A program made the position numbers and the translations under genes. The notes beneath the pieces are model-generated. The model was given only the letters and a program-made list of their open reading frames with translations, searched no databases and was not told the origin of the DNA. A stretch of 64,000 bases of DNA from Lactarius indigo (Eukaryota > Basidiomycota > Agaricomycetes > Russulales > Russulaceae): positions 3,906,001 to 3,970,000 of the forward strand of contig JAFKAC010000001.1 of the NCBI GenBank assembly GCA_025766275.1, written 5' to 3'. Below are positions 23,623 to 36,926 of the stretch, in pieces; the stretch's first letter is position 1, and each line of letters starts with the position of its first letter.

Positions 23623-26600
23623 TCACTGGTACACTTTGACCCAGTTGAAGTTGAAGTACGCGTTCGCAAACGCGCCGGGATTGTTGTTGACGAAGTCTAT
23701 GGGCAAAAGTCAGCTCGTCTTGTCCGCACCTAGACTTCGATGCGTGGTGGGCAGCGCTGCACATACCAACGCAGCTTCCAGGGCATCCGGAATTTCCATA
23801 GACTGAGCCGGCCCAGTCTCCGCCTAAGATCAACAAAGATCAGCCTCTTGGTCAAGAGAAACGGAGGCGTGCGTGAGCCCCGCCCCGCGAACCGAAACTC
23901 ACAGAACGTCAGGTTGATGATGATGTTCGAGGGAGTAAACTTGCTGTTGATGTCGCACTGGGTGTTTGGGAAGAACGCAGTCGGGGTGCCCCAGGCGTCT
24001 GTGTTGATTGAACCTGCGCCGTTCGATACGTCTGAAGGGATATTGCCGGCGCCGCGCGGCCAATACCAAATCTTTACGAAGCTCGGAGTGCGCTCCAGCG
24101 CGTACCTGTGAGCAAAAAAATTCCCAAAGTTCGGCCGAAGCTCAGTCTGGAAAGAAGAAAAGTCTACACACCACCCGCCGCCGTTATTATTGAACGCGGG
24201 TCCATAGCTGTTGGCTGCAGTTGTCTGTACACCACAGCCTGCATTGCTGTTTGCAAAAGCGTTGCAGTCCAATCCAGTGGGGTTGCTGTGGGACTAGGTC
24301 TATGATCGCCACATCTACAGAAGGCCAAAATGATCCTCACCCAGTCTCTGCACGCGATCCGGGCATTGTGCACCCTATAAGATGAGTCAGTTCAGCCGAC
24401 ACATAGATAGCGATGACCGCGATACACACCGGGACTTGTGTGCAGGGACGACAGATTCGGCGCCTGATCGTTGACACCTTCGACGATATCGACCTCACCC
24501 TGACACATGCACGAATCGTAAACTTAAATACAAACGCATACTAGCATTGGGCTTGGGAGACCTACACCATTTGGCCAATTGTCTCCGAGTTCCCAAATGG
24601 CCGGCCATGTCCTGCGTCGTAGATCAGCTACCACTCACAAAATCAGATGCTTCATGTTGGCTTACCCACAGCCCTGCGGCATGTGCTGCACATTAAAACT
24701 GTCAAATTTAATATCCGCGTTAACACCAAGTGATAAAAAGGTGCGAACAACACGTACACCGAAACGTGCGTAGAATACTGCTTATTGGATATGATCCGGA
24801 ATGAGTTGCGCCCCGGCCCGCTGGCGCTGAGCGTCGTTGTCGAGTCAGCCCGCAGGATGAAGTTGCTGCCAGACACGGTAGCGAGTCCAAGATTCTGAGC
24901 ATCCGCCTGGGTCACATAGTTACTGCGAGCACGCGTACATCAGCAATCCCTAGCGGGAGATTGGTGATGATTACACTTACACGCGTCCATGCGTCGGGTC
25001 GGCTTGGGAAAAGAAGGAAAACCCAGAAAAGAATGAGCTACCCTGGAACGTATCGACGACGTTGTACGTCGCCGCACGTGCGCTACCAGTGAAGAGCAAG
25101 GAGAGTGTAACAACAGACGTAGGAGTGAACTTCATGATAATGAAGAGGAAGCTACGAGGAAATAACACTCAGGAAAGAGAAATATGCAACTAGAGGTAGC
25201 CAGGAAATGGCAACTGTGAGAGTCCGCTTTTTATGCAAAATAGTGAGCAACCCAAACGACCAAAATGGAGAGCTACCATCTCACGAAAATGTGCTTTCTC
25301 CCAAGAGACGGGCGAAAAAGGTACCAGCGAACGCATGGTTCGGCGGACAGGTGCTAGTTTCTCCAAAATGGAGAATGGGTCGCCAGAGAAAGACGCATGC
25401 GGGTGTTTAGCTTCGTGAGAGGGAGAACGAACCACTCGTGCGGTCACAATGCGCCTCCGCTATTCGACCGAATGAAAACCTTGGTTGTATATTTAGCGAG
25501 CACGAGGGACCTTACCTTCTGAGAGGGAGATATCATGAGGATCCTCATAGACGTCGCTGAATATGAGCATATATGGTACGTTTACGGGCCGATGTATGGT
25601 ACCCGCAATGCCTCGTGAGAATGAGAACTTCTCGTCGCTTCTCGTCGCAAGACGTAGTAGTTGGGGAATGATCTTTAAGTTTTGACAGGAAAAGGCTAAA
25701 GGTAAGTGAGAAGAGTAGCGCCTTGGGTCGCCATCTATGCCATCATGTGGTGCGGTCCTTAGTTAAAAGGCGTTCGTACTATAGAAACCCGCTCTCTACG
25801 TTCAGTGCAGTTCACCGAAATGAGCCGAGTAAAGTTATATCTGGCCCTTCGTGAGTTCGTCGAAGACGCCTGAGTAGCTGAGGAAAGAGCACTGGCATAG
25901 AACAAGCCTTTTCAGATGCAAGACATTGTACTCAAGCGGTCAGAAGGACGATCACGCGCCACAGAAGTCGCTCCACAATATTGCAGAACCAAAAGAACCG
26001 GGCCGCCCCCGGTAAAAAGAAACTGCGGCAGGAATCGCGTGGATACAACATCTCTAAGGCTTGAATGGCTACCGATGCAGGAACCCGCCGACGAGGAGGG
26101 AGCGGTTGACTCTCCCACTAGGGCGGAGGGTATTTCTAGAGAAGTGTCGCCCGAGCCTCCGGTGGTTGCTACCGAAGTTAGACCGATCATTGCTATCATA
26201 GTGTCACGAACCACCATCTCCGAATCGGTGCGATTGCCGCAGTATGCCGATGTGACAAAACCAGGGTCTGAGAGAAATACGCTCTAAGAAAACGTCGTTA
26301 ATTTGGTTGGGGAAACGGGGAGGGGTCGATAACATAGTTGAGTGATAGTCGCGGAAGAGAGAATGTGGGCCTGGGAATACCAAGTACTTCAGCGCGCGCT
26401 TGAAGCGCTATGTAAGCGGCTTTACCCGACTCATGTCCCCACGCCGTTTGCCATGTGTTGACCTCCCGCCCATCATCTGAAGCTTTCTGTTTCCCAAATA
26501 ACATGAAAGAATGACGGCAAGTTGGTTTTCGGAGAAGGATTGGTCGCTCATTCAGTTACTAACAAGCGTCATGCAATAGGCCAGCAGTAGCTCGAATCTT

Positions 26601-26770
26601 TACTCGGATATGGCTTCCTTCGGGTCTTGCCAGTGGTTTCACAACCCACGAAAGTTTTTACTCTCCGTAATGAAGTTTGGTAGACACTGAATGTGTACAT
26701 CCTGGGGAGTGTCTCAAGTCAGGGTATTGGGACACGAGCTTCATCGACAGACACGTGGTCCTCCTCAATT
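23621..26770. repeat. segmental duplication, copy 1 (GH16 plus downstream flank)
   Basis: Aligns collinearly with 27655-29900. Shared landmarks: GH16 coding blocks, TCGTGCGGTCACA at 25436 and 28492, AACAAGCCTTTTCAG at 25901 and 29138, CTAGGGCGGAGGGTATT at 26119 and 29345, and the CTTC(C/A)GGTCTTG words near 26620 and 29783. Divergence is substantial, so the duplication is old. The flank outside GH16 has no supported gene. Confidence 0.7.
23623..25135 (-). CDS. secreted GH16 endo-beta-1,3(4)-glucanase
   Basis: ATG at 25135 begins a classical signal peptide (MKFTPTSVVTLSLLFTGSAR), followed by ATYNVVDTFQG. Exon 1 ends at 24981 and exon 2 begins at 24922 (NYVTQADAQNLG, FILRADSTTTL). Later exons give HMPQGCG, TWPAIWELGDNWPNG, and the catalytic stretch GEVDIVEGVND at about 24468-24499, in which the two glutamates act as nucleophile and acid/base in the family. 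Then come LDCNAFANSNAGCGV, ERTPSFVKIWYWPRG, SNIIINLTFC, GDWAGSVYGNSGCPGSCV and DFVNNNPGAFANAYF, ending at TGA 23623-23625 after VKVYQ. Order and length match laminarinase-type fungal GH16 enzymes acting on cell-wall beta-glucans outside the cell. The exon near 24750 is the least certain. A deleted duplicate lies at 27655. Confidence 0.8.
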
Positions 26771-27654
26771 CAGAATCTTGAGCTCCATACGAGCCGACAC
26801 TTCGTGGAAGGAACGGCCACCAGTCAACCCAGGAGAGTGGATTTCGTCTTCATCGTTTACAGTCGAATTCCGAGCCTTCCATTGCGCCGTCAAATGGTCG
26901 CGGAGTTGACAACGGCTCATAATTGGCGCCTCACTCACAGTAATCAATCCTGCATTTTCTCGAAAACACGTGGACCACAGTGTATGTTCGAGTGGACCAA
27001 GTTCTTACGTGGATTATGCGATCATCATCTAGGGCTTTGATATTGCCGCAGCAACACAGATTACGCACACGGATGTCAGTTGTTGGTGTCGCAACCATGT
27101 GGTCGCATTGAAACACGTGGAAAGAGTGCATGCATGAACTCTTGGCCAGCGGAGGCATCACACATAGATATATTTTTCTCACTGTCATACCCGAAATCTC
27201 TTGACCGTCTGCGTACAGCACATAGGATGAGTTACTAGGGTGCAAGGTAGGTCGTGTGACCAAATCTAGGAATTGTGTCCGAGTTCCGCGGCACCTTGTC
27301 ATGAGCATCTCAGACCTGGCCTGGCTATGTCGTCGAATTGCAACAACCTACCTCTTCACCCCGTTTCCTTCGAGGTTCCCAGCTAGCCTTGCTGTAATGA
27401 AATAATTGAAAAAAAAATCCTCCACGATCGTGGGAAGGGTAAGCGAACATTACTGACTACCTTGCGCCGTAGTAAGTAATTTTCCCAGCCCAAAAGCACC
27501 GCGAGATGTTCAATACCCGAAATCGTCATGCCACCTGTTCATTTGTACATGACTGGGAAGGGCCGATAATTATGAGCCGGAATCTCATCACAATTGCATG
27601 ATTTTGTAATCGAGAGAGAGTACAGCGCACCCAGACCAGTACCTACATGTTCAA
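26771..27654. other. spacer between duplication copies, no supported gene
   Basis: Unique sequence between the two copies. A minus-strand frame at 26931-27308 has several cysteines but shows no recognised motif or splicing. Confidence 0.35.
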
Positions 27655-28330
27655 CCTGTTGACATTCTCTGGCCCAACTGGAGCCGAAGTATGCGTCTAC
27701 AAACGTGCCAGCCAGAGGGTTGTCGGCGGAGTCTACGGGGGAAAGTCAGTTCGTCTCCTCCGCACCTGACTTCGATGCACAGTAAGCAGTGTCGCACATA
27801 CCAACGAAGGTTCCCGGGCACCAGGACAATCCATATGCTGAGGTGGCCCAGTCACAGCATAAGACTAACAAATACAAGTCTCTTTCTTGAGAGAATGGAC
27901 ACGTGCGTGTGCTCCCCACGAATCAGCGAAACGCAAAGAATGTCAGTTATACAAGTATGGGATGTTCGAGGTCAAACTGATGTCGCACTGGATGTCGGGA
28001 TAGTACGCTGTCCAGGTGCGTCTGTGTTGATCGGAGCATTGGGCCAGTGAGACCTACACCACACCGCGACGCCTAGTTGTCTCTAAGATCACAGATGTCG
28101 AGCATATGCTGTAGTATCAGTCGCCAGTCAAAAGATCAGATACTCCAAGTTGACTTGATACCCACAGTTCTGTGACTTGTGACTTGCACTGCATAATAAA
28201 ACTGTTCAGGTTTACTTCCACATTAACCCCAAGTGGTGAGAAGATGCGAACAACACCGAGATGAGCATAGGACAGAATCGCCGATTGAGGAGACGGCGAC
28301 TGTAAGCGACCGCTTTGTTGTACAGTATCA
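27655..28330 (-). pseudogene. GH16 pseudogene in duplication copy 2
   Basis: Matches the GH16 gene at 23621-25200 but lacks two internal segments. Relative to copy 1, about 24030-24560 (including the catalytic glutamates and the cysteine-rich core) and about 24770-25185 (including the signal peptide exon) are missing. Remaining parts carry many substitutions and no long frame. It cannot encode an active enzyme. Confidence 0.7.
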
Positions 28331-29900
28331 CAAGTAACCCAAATGGAGAGAGGCCAGCTCACGAAGACGTGCTTTCTCAATAGACGGGCGAGAAAGGTGC
28401 ACACATGGTCCAAGTCGACATGTGGGAACGAAGGTGGGAAATGGGTCGCAAGAGAAAGATGTATAGTCCCGTGAGATGATAGTCCAATCGTGCGGTCACA
28501 GTGCGCCCCCGTCATCGAACCGAATGAACTTGGCACGTCGAGCGGGCACGTGGGGTCTCTACCTTCTGAAGAGATACACAGTAATGGGGGTCATAGCCGT
28601 GGCTGAATATGGGTATATATGTTAGCTGATATATGCATCCACAACGTCTCGTGAGAACGAGGACTTCCCGTCGCGAAGACATCGTAGTGGGGGAATGGTC
28701 TATGTATTCATACATGAAAAGGCTGAAGGTAAGTGAGAAGAATAGCGCCTCGAGTCGCCGTCTAAGCTATCATGTGGTGCGGCCCTTGTTAGAAGGCGTT
28801 CGTGGGATAGAAAGGCACTCTTTACGTCTGGTGCAGTCCACCGCGATGAGTCGGGTTAAAGTTGCAGCGTAGCTGACTCATTCGCGAGTTTGTCCGAGAT
28901 GCCCGGTTGCCAAGGTAATTGAGAAATATTCGTGACCGATCCTAGGGATTTGGGAGTGTGGATCAGTCAAAACGAGCTCTCCTCTCTTTGAACCTCAAGC
29001 TAAGAGATAACCCCTACTACAGTATGTCCTGAAGTCAACCAGCTATAGTATAGGCGACCGCACGTGATCGCCTTTACTAGCGCTGAAGAGTCTCCCAGGG
29101 ATCCCATCTCTCCTTCCCTGCCTCTTCAAAAAGTAGAACAAGCCTTTTCAGAACCGAGACATTGTTCCCAACCAGTCAGAGGGACGACTACCCTGCCAAG
29201 AGACGTCGCTCAACAACCAAGTCAACAACATCGCAGAATCATCAAAACCCGGACTGAAAAAAGAAAAAAAGAAAACAGCGACAGGAGACCTGACACCCGG
29301 AGCTCGAATGGCTAAGATGAGAAAGGCCGCGGCTGACTCTCCTACTAGGGCGGAGGGTATTGTCGGAGAAGAATTGTGCCGGCCTCAGGCCGCGACGGTT
29401 GCTAGTGTCAGCGCCGCTATCTCCGAGTCGGCGCGATTGCCGAGGTATGCGGATGGGATGAAGCCATACTCTACTGTAAGTGGAATAGGATTCAAGAAGA
29501 CGTGCTTGGTTCGGGGAACGGGGAGGGGTCAACAACAGAGTGGGGTGATTGACGCGAAAGAGAATCTTTCGGCGCAGCTTGAACTTGGTGTTATGTAAGT
29601 GTAAGCGGCGTTACATCCTGGCCGCCATGTGTTGCTCTTTGCTTCCGCCCATCTTCTGAAACTTACTCCCCCCCTCGTTCGCTAATTACTGTAATGCAAA
29701 AGATAGAAGCCTTATTCCAGAAGTGGCTTACTGTAGGGATAGGTTACTCAGCTACTATCAAGCGTTATGCCATGGCTCCCTTCAGGTCTTGTTTTCATAA
29801 ACGATGAAAGTTTTCGCTCTCCATGATGCTAAGATTTTTAGCCGCTGAATATGTACCTCCTAGAGAGATTCGCAGGTTGGAACGTCGGGACAGGAATTGA
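27655..29900. repeat. segmental duplication, copy 2
   Basis: Direct-orientation counterpart of 23621-26770, shortened by deletions in the GH16 part and carrying a unique insertion at roughly 28920-29125. Same strand and order as copy 1, so it is a tandem duplication with about 0.9 kb between copies. Confidence 0.7.
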
Positions 29901-32900
29901 AAAAAACCATTGGCCCTCACGCAGGAGTCTCGTATACGAAGCAACTATAGCGATCGTCTTGGTCATTGTCTTGTATACCCCCCAATGGGTCAGCTTGTGC
30001 TCCACACATCTAACCACGGACCTTAGAACACTTCTTGTCTCATGGCCAAAAAAACGTCTATCCGAACGGCAGTTTAGCCCGCTCATATGCGCCGTGCTGG
30101 GCCGTTTACTAGTTGGGCTCTCTGCTGCGGACCGTCCATACGCATTTGGGCGCTACGACATCCTCCACCACCTGATTCACCTTCATTGACTGCTCCGCGA
30201 TTATCGTGACGCCGAACGCCAAAAGTGTTTTTACCGGAGTGGCCCATTCGCACCGAGACCCCCGTGTGCGCAAGCGCTCTTGCCTTACCCGCCTCGGCTG
30301 TGCCCGTCTTTTTGGCGTTAATGTGTTTTCTGTCCCTGCCTACGGCATGCGTGTGCGGTGCACGCATCCCCACCATACCCCTATCAACCGAATGGTACCT
30401 GCCCCTTTCTCTTGCTCGCACGATAGCACATGGTCCGCCTTGCGACAGTATCTCCGGATGCGCTGTGCAACCGGACCCAATTCCATGCTCCGTCAGCCCG
30501 TTGACGCGCCCTCACGCGCGTACAACGTTACGGATGCGCGTGCATGTTTTCGAAAAGAGCTTTTACGGAGCATTAGATGCTTCTGACTCGCGGCGCCTCT
30601 CTGTGCCCCTTCTGTCGCCTTCGGGTGTACGCGATCTCATCTCTAGTAATTCCTCCCACGCCACTGTCTTTCGGTCACGCAATTCGAACCCTCACACGCG
30701 TCACTCCACTTACTATGTTGTTCTCGAGCATTCTACGCCTCAGCTTCATTTCTTGACGGTCCTGCATGTGCCTATAGCGAGAAAACTTCAGACATGGTCT
30801 TCACATCTCCCTAAGTTACTCTAAAAGACACCACGCAAAGGGTGCTCTTGACGAGGGTTCAAAACGGCCAGTACTTCGGTCCCTGGCACTTTGTGAAGAC
30901 CACTACGATATCAAAGCCTTGGGACAATTATCCCATGTTTTTACGATGCCTTCATTAGAATTGGGCCACGTCTTCAAGTGAGATGTTTTCCATGTGGATT
31001 TTCCACCCCAGAGTGGTTAAGGTTACTTCACCATACTCGGAGAACAGATGCCCAGTCGCGTTGTAGTTACTGGCCTCGACTTTTGTCGACGAGATGCTGA
31101 CCACCACGGCTCCACGCCGCTTTACTTATCTGTCTATCGCACACGAAATCAGCTTCGATTCAGAAAACCGGGATATTGTGCTGCCGTTACCGCCTTTCGA
31201 CCTAGACAATTGCAGGTGATTTTGGTGCTATCATGGTGATCACCGACCGGAGGTGATTCACGACTCGGCCTTGTTTTGGGGTCCTCGATCTGCTGTACGG
31301 CAACTAGCTGGGAGAGCGAGGCATATAGGCTATGTGACACGCCATTCCCAATTTCGGACTTAGCTAACCAACCGTGACTCACGAACCTGAGCGACACCGG
31401 GCTTGTCCTTACGACAAGCATGGGACGCACACGACACGAGGTCTCAACAGAACCTTTGGTGGTGCTTTCCGCTGCGCGGTACGTATTTCCCCAGCTGCCT
31501 CCGCATCTGTACTGTGACAGTTGCTGGGAATGGGTTGGACGTCGTGTTTTCATAATAGTTCAGTGCCGAGCGTGTGCCACCATCGAGTCCTCGTAATCGA
31601 CCGTTCTTGGCGCTGTGTCAGGTTCTTGTGGTCACTCCTGAACGTGAGCAAGCCCATCAGCCACCCTGCCAACGAACGTGGACATGACGACTGACCGACC
31701 GATTGCCCCTCGTTCCCCATTTTCGTTCTCGTCTTCCAGTGGACCTCCACTCAGTTCGCTACCACCAAAACCAACCTATTTGTAGCTACCACGCGCCCGC
31801 CACCGAACACGGCCTGCAAAGTATGAAACGCCGCCAGTGTACTGTGTGACCAGGCATCCGAGTCTTCGTCTTCCTCTCAAGGTCTTCCTTTGACTCGTCG
31901 CTATCGCACAGGTGGTTTGGATAACTCCTTAGAGTTTCAAGCTTTGAGTTTCAGGCTGGTAGGATAACCTGGCGCTGCTGGCGTCAGTTTCGGTCGTTCG
32001 TTTCGCTTCGCTGTAACTTTGCCAGTGCGACTACGGCATGTGCCGCTGTCGTCGCGTCAACTCAGGCTCGCCACCGCGAGGCCGGGCTCATCTCTTCCTC
32101 TTCCTCATACCTTTCTGGTACCATCCAGCGTCTTCTTGGCATCAAATCGTGGATAAACGGCTGCGTCACAATCTGGCATTCTCAAAAGAACACGGACTCA
32201 CGCTGGTTCCTTTCTTCGTGCTCCCATGAGAACGAACAGGGAATAGCAATGCCCGGCTTTCTGCGTCCTACGCGCGTGCTGTAGCAGCGCAGAAATGAGC
32301 AGTAACGTATTTCAACTTCCAAATTTCCAAGTACCGAGACTGGAACTCTCCTCTTTCGTATACTAAAGAAGAACGGGCAGGTGTGTTTTACCTCAAAACA
32401 AGAGAAGTAAGCAATGGGGAACGCCAGAGATATGAAAGAGCATGTCAGAAGCAGCGGCAGAGAACAACGATAACGCAGACCCGATCGACTGGATGACGAT
32501 ATGACATTGGCTTCTGTCTCTCTGTCCGCCCCCTCTCGCAAAGAGAAAAAAGGAGAGTGGCTCCGCCTTGGGTCTTCTATCTATCATAGAGCGTCTAGAA
32601 GAATGTTCTCTGCACCCCCCCGGCTCCCACCCTCTGCCAGCCTTTTCTCGATCGTTCTCTTGAGAGGAGAATGGACACGCTCCTGCTCGACGCAGATAGC
32701 GACGCCAGCCGCCGCCGATGAGGAGCCCGCGATCACTGGCCGTGATGTCCACTGCTGCGGTGGCACGAGTTTGGGAGACGAGAAGAATGCTGCGTGCTGC
32801 AGCCCTCCGATAAAAGCGCCAGATCGGCGTCATCCGTTTCTCTGGTTCCTCGTTTTGCGCTTCTTCTTCCCTTCCTTCTGTGCCTTCCTTCTTTCTCGCC

Positions 32901-35149
32901 TCGGTGGGTATCAGCCGGTACAACTAGGCCCGATCTGCTAAGAACTAGAGAATGCACTCTTTCATTCATGTACTACATGAGGGAAAGGGGATCGGTGTGC
33001 TTATGGAAAGGGGGGAGGGAGGATGAAGGGGGAACACTAAGACGGGATCAACTATCGCACACGCCGTCTACGCTAGTAGACAAGGAGAAGTACACGAGTA
33101 CAATCCGGCGATCTTACCGTACGTGGAACGTAGCGATTGTAACGTGTAAAAACAAACGTTTTTTTTCTCATTTCCTTTTGTTTGTTCTTTCTTCCTCGCT
33201 CTTTCTTTCTAGAAAGACGCTCCCTTCTGATCAAAAAGGCCTGGGCTAAGACTGACAAGGAAAGTGTTTCACTGTTAATTTGTCGTGCTTACTACATCGT
33301 AACCACCGTTCAATGCTCCGCCGGCAATACAACATAACGATCGTGAACGACGAAAAACGACGTGAACGTAAAAAAAAAAATTGACAAGACAAAAATGAAT
33401 GGACAAAGGGCGGGGCGGACCGACATGTGATGCCCGGCCCGGATCCCCATTGCGCTAGCCAGGGGCACGCACGAACTAGACCCCGCCGCAACCTCCGGTC
33501 GGAAGAAAACGTGGGTTCGGTGTGCACGCCACGGGTGTATTGAATTGAATGCACGTACGATACTCACGCGTGCGGGGGAGGAACTGGGCCACCCTCTCGG
33601 GAATTGAGATTGCTTTCTAAGCAGCAATTGGATGAGGACAAAGACAGGGAGGTCCAGAGCACGCCGGCGCATCGTTCACCCTACGGACATTCCACGAAAA
33701 AACGAGCGAGGTCGAGCTCTAGGAAAGAAAGAGGAAAAGCCACCGGGTTCACAGATTCGGGATCGCCAAAGACCAAAACCAAAAGAAAAGCGAGAGCAGG
33801 GACGAGTATATGCGCCGATGGATGGAACGAATCACGAGGAAGTCTCGAGATAGATAACGAGTGTAATGAATGAACCAATGTCCAACGCCACCGGAACACC
33901 TGATGGATGCATTTGTACGAGCGCGCGTTGGGGCATCCTTCTCTACTTTTTTTCATTATGCCGCCAGCGCAGCATCTAATCACGAAACGCTTGCGCACAA
34001 CGCATGGAGATGGCGTGTCCCTGATATGAAAACAGAGCAAAGTCGTTTGAGGTGGCGGAACACCGGGGATCCATCCATACGACTGATGCATCGTGTTGTA
34101 GACCCCTATCAGATACATTGATTGGACTGAGCTATGACCGGGACGCCCAGAGAAACAGGGGTAGCGTCGGCGAAGGGCCACAAGGAGAGAGAGGATGGAG
34201 CAGAGAAACGAGACGAACGGAGCGAGAGGCAAATCGACAGGCGAGGTCCTTTTTCCCCAGCCACGCACACGCGCATTGATCCACGAGATATACGGCTTTT
34301 CGGCACGGCTGATGGGGCACCGGTACGATGGGAATTGCTGATGGCAGGTCTCGATGTTGTGTTGGAGAGAGAGCTTTGTGGTAGGGAACGAGGTCCGAGA
34401 TTGGGCGTCCGTTAGCGCATCTTCGGATTTGAGTATGGGTACTGTTGATTGAATGAGTGGTTACTGTGTGTGAGCGGGTATGGTTGCTGGCACCAGCTTC
34501 GGAAGAGCCGGAGCGGAGTGGAGATGGGGGGACAGGGCAGGCGGGAGGGATAAAGTGGTAAGAGAATCTCGAGTGGGGAAAGGTGCCGTGATTACAGTGT
34601 ATGCGCCGCGCGCCAATCATTTATGCTACATCACGGAACAATCTTGCGGAAAAGAAAGAAAGATGCACTTCTCGGCGTGTATTCCGTCCAACGTCTGCGA
34701 TTGCATAGGGCGAAGGGATCCGGTCATTCGTTTTTTCCTTTGTGGTACGGTCAAAGGGCACTACTACAAGTACAGTGTACAGGACGGATAGGCGCAAACG
34801 GAATGGGAACGCGGACGAAGACACATCAAATGGCGATCTCGATCGCAGAAGACCTAGACGAGCCTGTACCAGAAAAGGCAAGCGAAGATATGGACGGCGA
34901 CAAGGCGGGCTGGGAACGGCCGAGAGAGCGATATAGACAAAGTTGGCCTCGGGGATTGGAATTTTGGGGAGAGGGGATATGAAAAGTAAAGTACGGGAGG
35001 GATAGATTCTATGGAAGGTCAGGCGGGGACAACGAGGCGTGGGTGAGACTGGACAGAGTGCGGCCGGGGGAAGGAGTGGAGCCCGGCCGGCGAGCGGAGG
35101 TGGAGCTCGTCAAAGGGGAAAAATGAATTTGGAAGTCCGCAAGGGATAT
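29901..35149. other. long region without a supported gene
   Basis: About 5 kb with only chance frames on both strands, some up to about 200 codons in GC-rich parts (30225-30824 plus, 32393-32923 minus), none with a family pattern. The right end probably holds the upstream region and 5' UTR of the bZIP gene: a CT-rich tract of repeated CTC triplets lies at about 35222-35256. Confidence 0.4.
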
Positions 35150-35169
35150 AACGTCTACGTCAGACGTCG
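35150..35169. promoter_or_regulatory. cluster of ACGTC motifs upstream of the bZIP gene
   Basis: AACGTC, TACGTCA and GACGTC occur within 20 bp, about 165 bp before the ATG at 35330. ACGTCA is the half-site bound by ATF/CREB-type bZIP proteins, and a complete TGACGTCA palindrome lies just inside the gene at 35368-35375. Autoregulation is an inference. Confidence 0.35.
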
Positions 35170-35329
35170 TCATTCGACCTGGCCCTCCGTCATCGCCTCA
35201 GTCTAAGCCCTAAGGTATAATCCCTCCTCTCCTCCTCCTCCTCCCCCTCCCCTCAATTAACTGACGCAATCCGCCTCTATTCAGTTCCCTCCTCCATCAT
35301 CGGCATCATCAACATCATCATCAAGCGTC

Positions 35330-36926
35330 ATGTCCCGAAGTCAGTCTCCTCAACACCGTCCATCCTCTGACGTCAAGCATCATCCAAAGGATTCCTCTGC
35401 TGATTCCAAAGATTCACTGCCTCGTCCTCAACCTCTCAAAGCCAGATCAAATTTAGATCTTGAGCCAAATCCCTTTGAGCAGTCTTTCGCCCCCTCCGTC
35501 CACCCTCCGTCCCATCGCTCCTCCGCTAGTTCTCCCATTCGCAGGAACTCGACAGTCTCTGTGTCTAGTCAATCTAAGTCTGACAGCAGCGTCACCAGCG
35601 GTCCTCCTAGGACGCCTTCGTCTTCTTCGGCTCGCACGCGCGACGGCAGTCCTCCCTCGCCACCAAAACCTATCCTCCCTCCAATAGAGTCCATTGCCTC
35701 TCCCTCAGATCAGTATCAATGGGGTTTCAATTCGTCATCTATGGCCAACTCTCTAAGGGCTGGGCCCCTCTCTCCTGCCATGCTTGCGGGACCCCAGCAA
35801 GCAAACGGGGACGCTCCACTCGCGTTTGACCCTTCTAGCTTCCGCACTGGCCTTACTCCCCGTACAGGGCTGACACCTGGCACGGGTCTCACCCCTCTTA
35901 TTGGTGGGCCTGTATCCTTCCCACCTCCATCACCCAACACTACCGCCTTCCTCAACATGATGAGTTCATCGGCATCCGGTGCAACGATCACACCCAATAC
36001 CCTTAATGCGATCACTGGCGTCCTCACTTCCGGCAACGCCGCTAACGGCACTAATGCCTCCCAGCCACATCCACTTTCCGTCTCACATCTGCCACCTGCC
36101 GGCTACGAGCAACGACCGTCTAACTACACGAACGGCACCTCTGCCCAGAGCAACGACTCACGATTCGCGGCCTCGGCGGCTAACGCTGCCAGCACAGCTG
36201 CCAACGGTCTCTTCCTTCTCTCGCAAGCTCACCAAGAGCTTACCAAGCGCGAAAAAGCTCAGCGTGCCAGCCGCTCGGATGGCGATGATGATAGTGCTTC
36301 CTCGAACAGCAGCGGCAAACGAGGCACCAAGCGCAAGTCTTATGACGTGTCTGCGTCACCCCCCCCTCTTCACTCCAAACCAGCTCCACCCAAACGTTCG
36401 CGAGCACTATCCAATGGAAAGCCAAAGCGTGGCGAGTCGATCTCGGTCGAGGAGGACGAGGAAGAGGAAGACGAGGATGAAGCCGCAGGATCTCCCTCGG
36501 ATCTGCCTACGCCCCAAGGGAACGGTAAGAAAGGTGGGCAGAAAAGGCCCGAGACCGAAGAAGAAAAGCGAAGGAACTTTCTCGAGCGCAACCGACAAGG
36601 TGTGCCTATTGATCTTGCGATAATATCATATGTCGCTGACATTACATTCATGCACAGCCGCGCTCAAATGCCGCCAACGCAAAAAGGCTTGGTTGGCTCA
36701 GTTACAAGCCAAGAATGAATATCTTACGCAAGAGAACCAGAGATTACAGGAGGCTCTTGTCGGCGCACGAGAGGAGATTGCGCGACTCTCAGCCGGTGCC
36801 CCCATGCTCCCCGTCGGTGTCTCGGCAAATCAGCCACCCAACGCACATCCTGTCAGCGTGAACGTCAGTCTACCGTCAGCCACAAATCCCAAAGCCGTGG
36901 TCAGCTCGCGTGGGTATGGGTACTAG
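35330..36926 (+). CDS. Aft1/Atf1-like bZIP transcription factor
   Basis: Two exons (35330-36599 and 36658-36926) encode 512 residues from the ATG at 35330 (MSRSQSPQHRPSSDVKHHPK). The first two thirds are Ser/Pro-rich and probably disordered. About residues 160-190 contain three copies of TGLTP, the repeat of the Aft1 osmotic-stress region that is a likely MAP-kinase target, and QYQWGFNSS lies before it. A basic stretch (KRGTKRKS) and a long acidic run (EEDEEEEDEDE) precede the bZIP. The intron falls inside the basic region, which reads NRQAALKCRQRKK after splicing, followed by a leucine zipper (LQAKNEYLTQENQRLQEAL). Family members in yeasts (Atf1) act in the nucleus downstream of stress MAP kinases. 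The frame is clean. Confidence 0.9.

Noticed and set aside
30225..30824. 199-codon plus-strand frame
   Set aside because: No recognisable domain, overlaps another similar-length chance frame, and no splice or promoter context supports it.
32393..32923. 176-codon minus-strand frame opposite another open frame
   Set aside because: Both strands are open in the same place and neither shows conserved motifs; composition effect.
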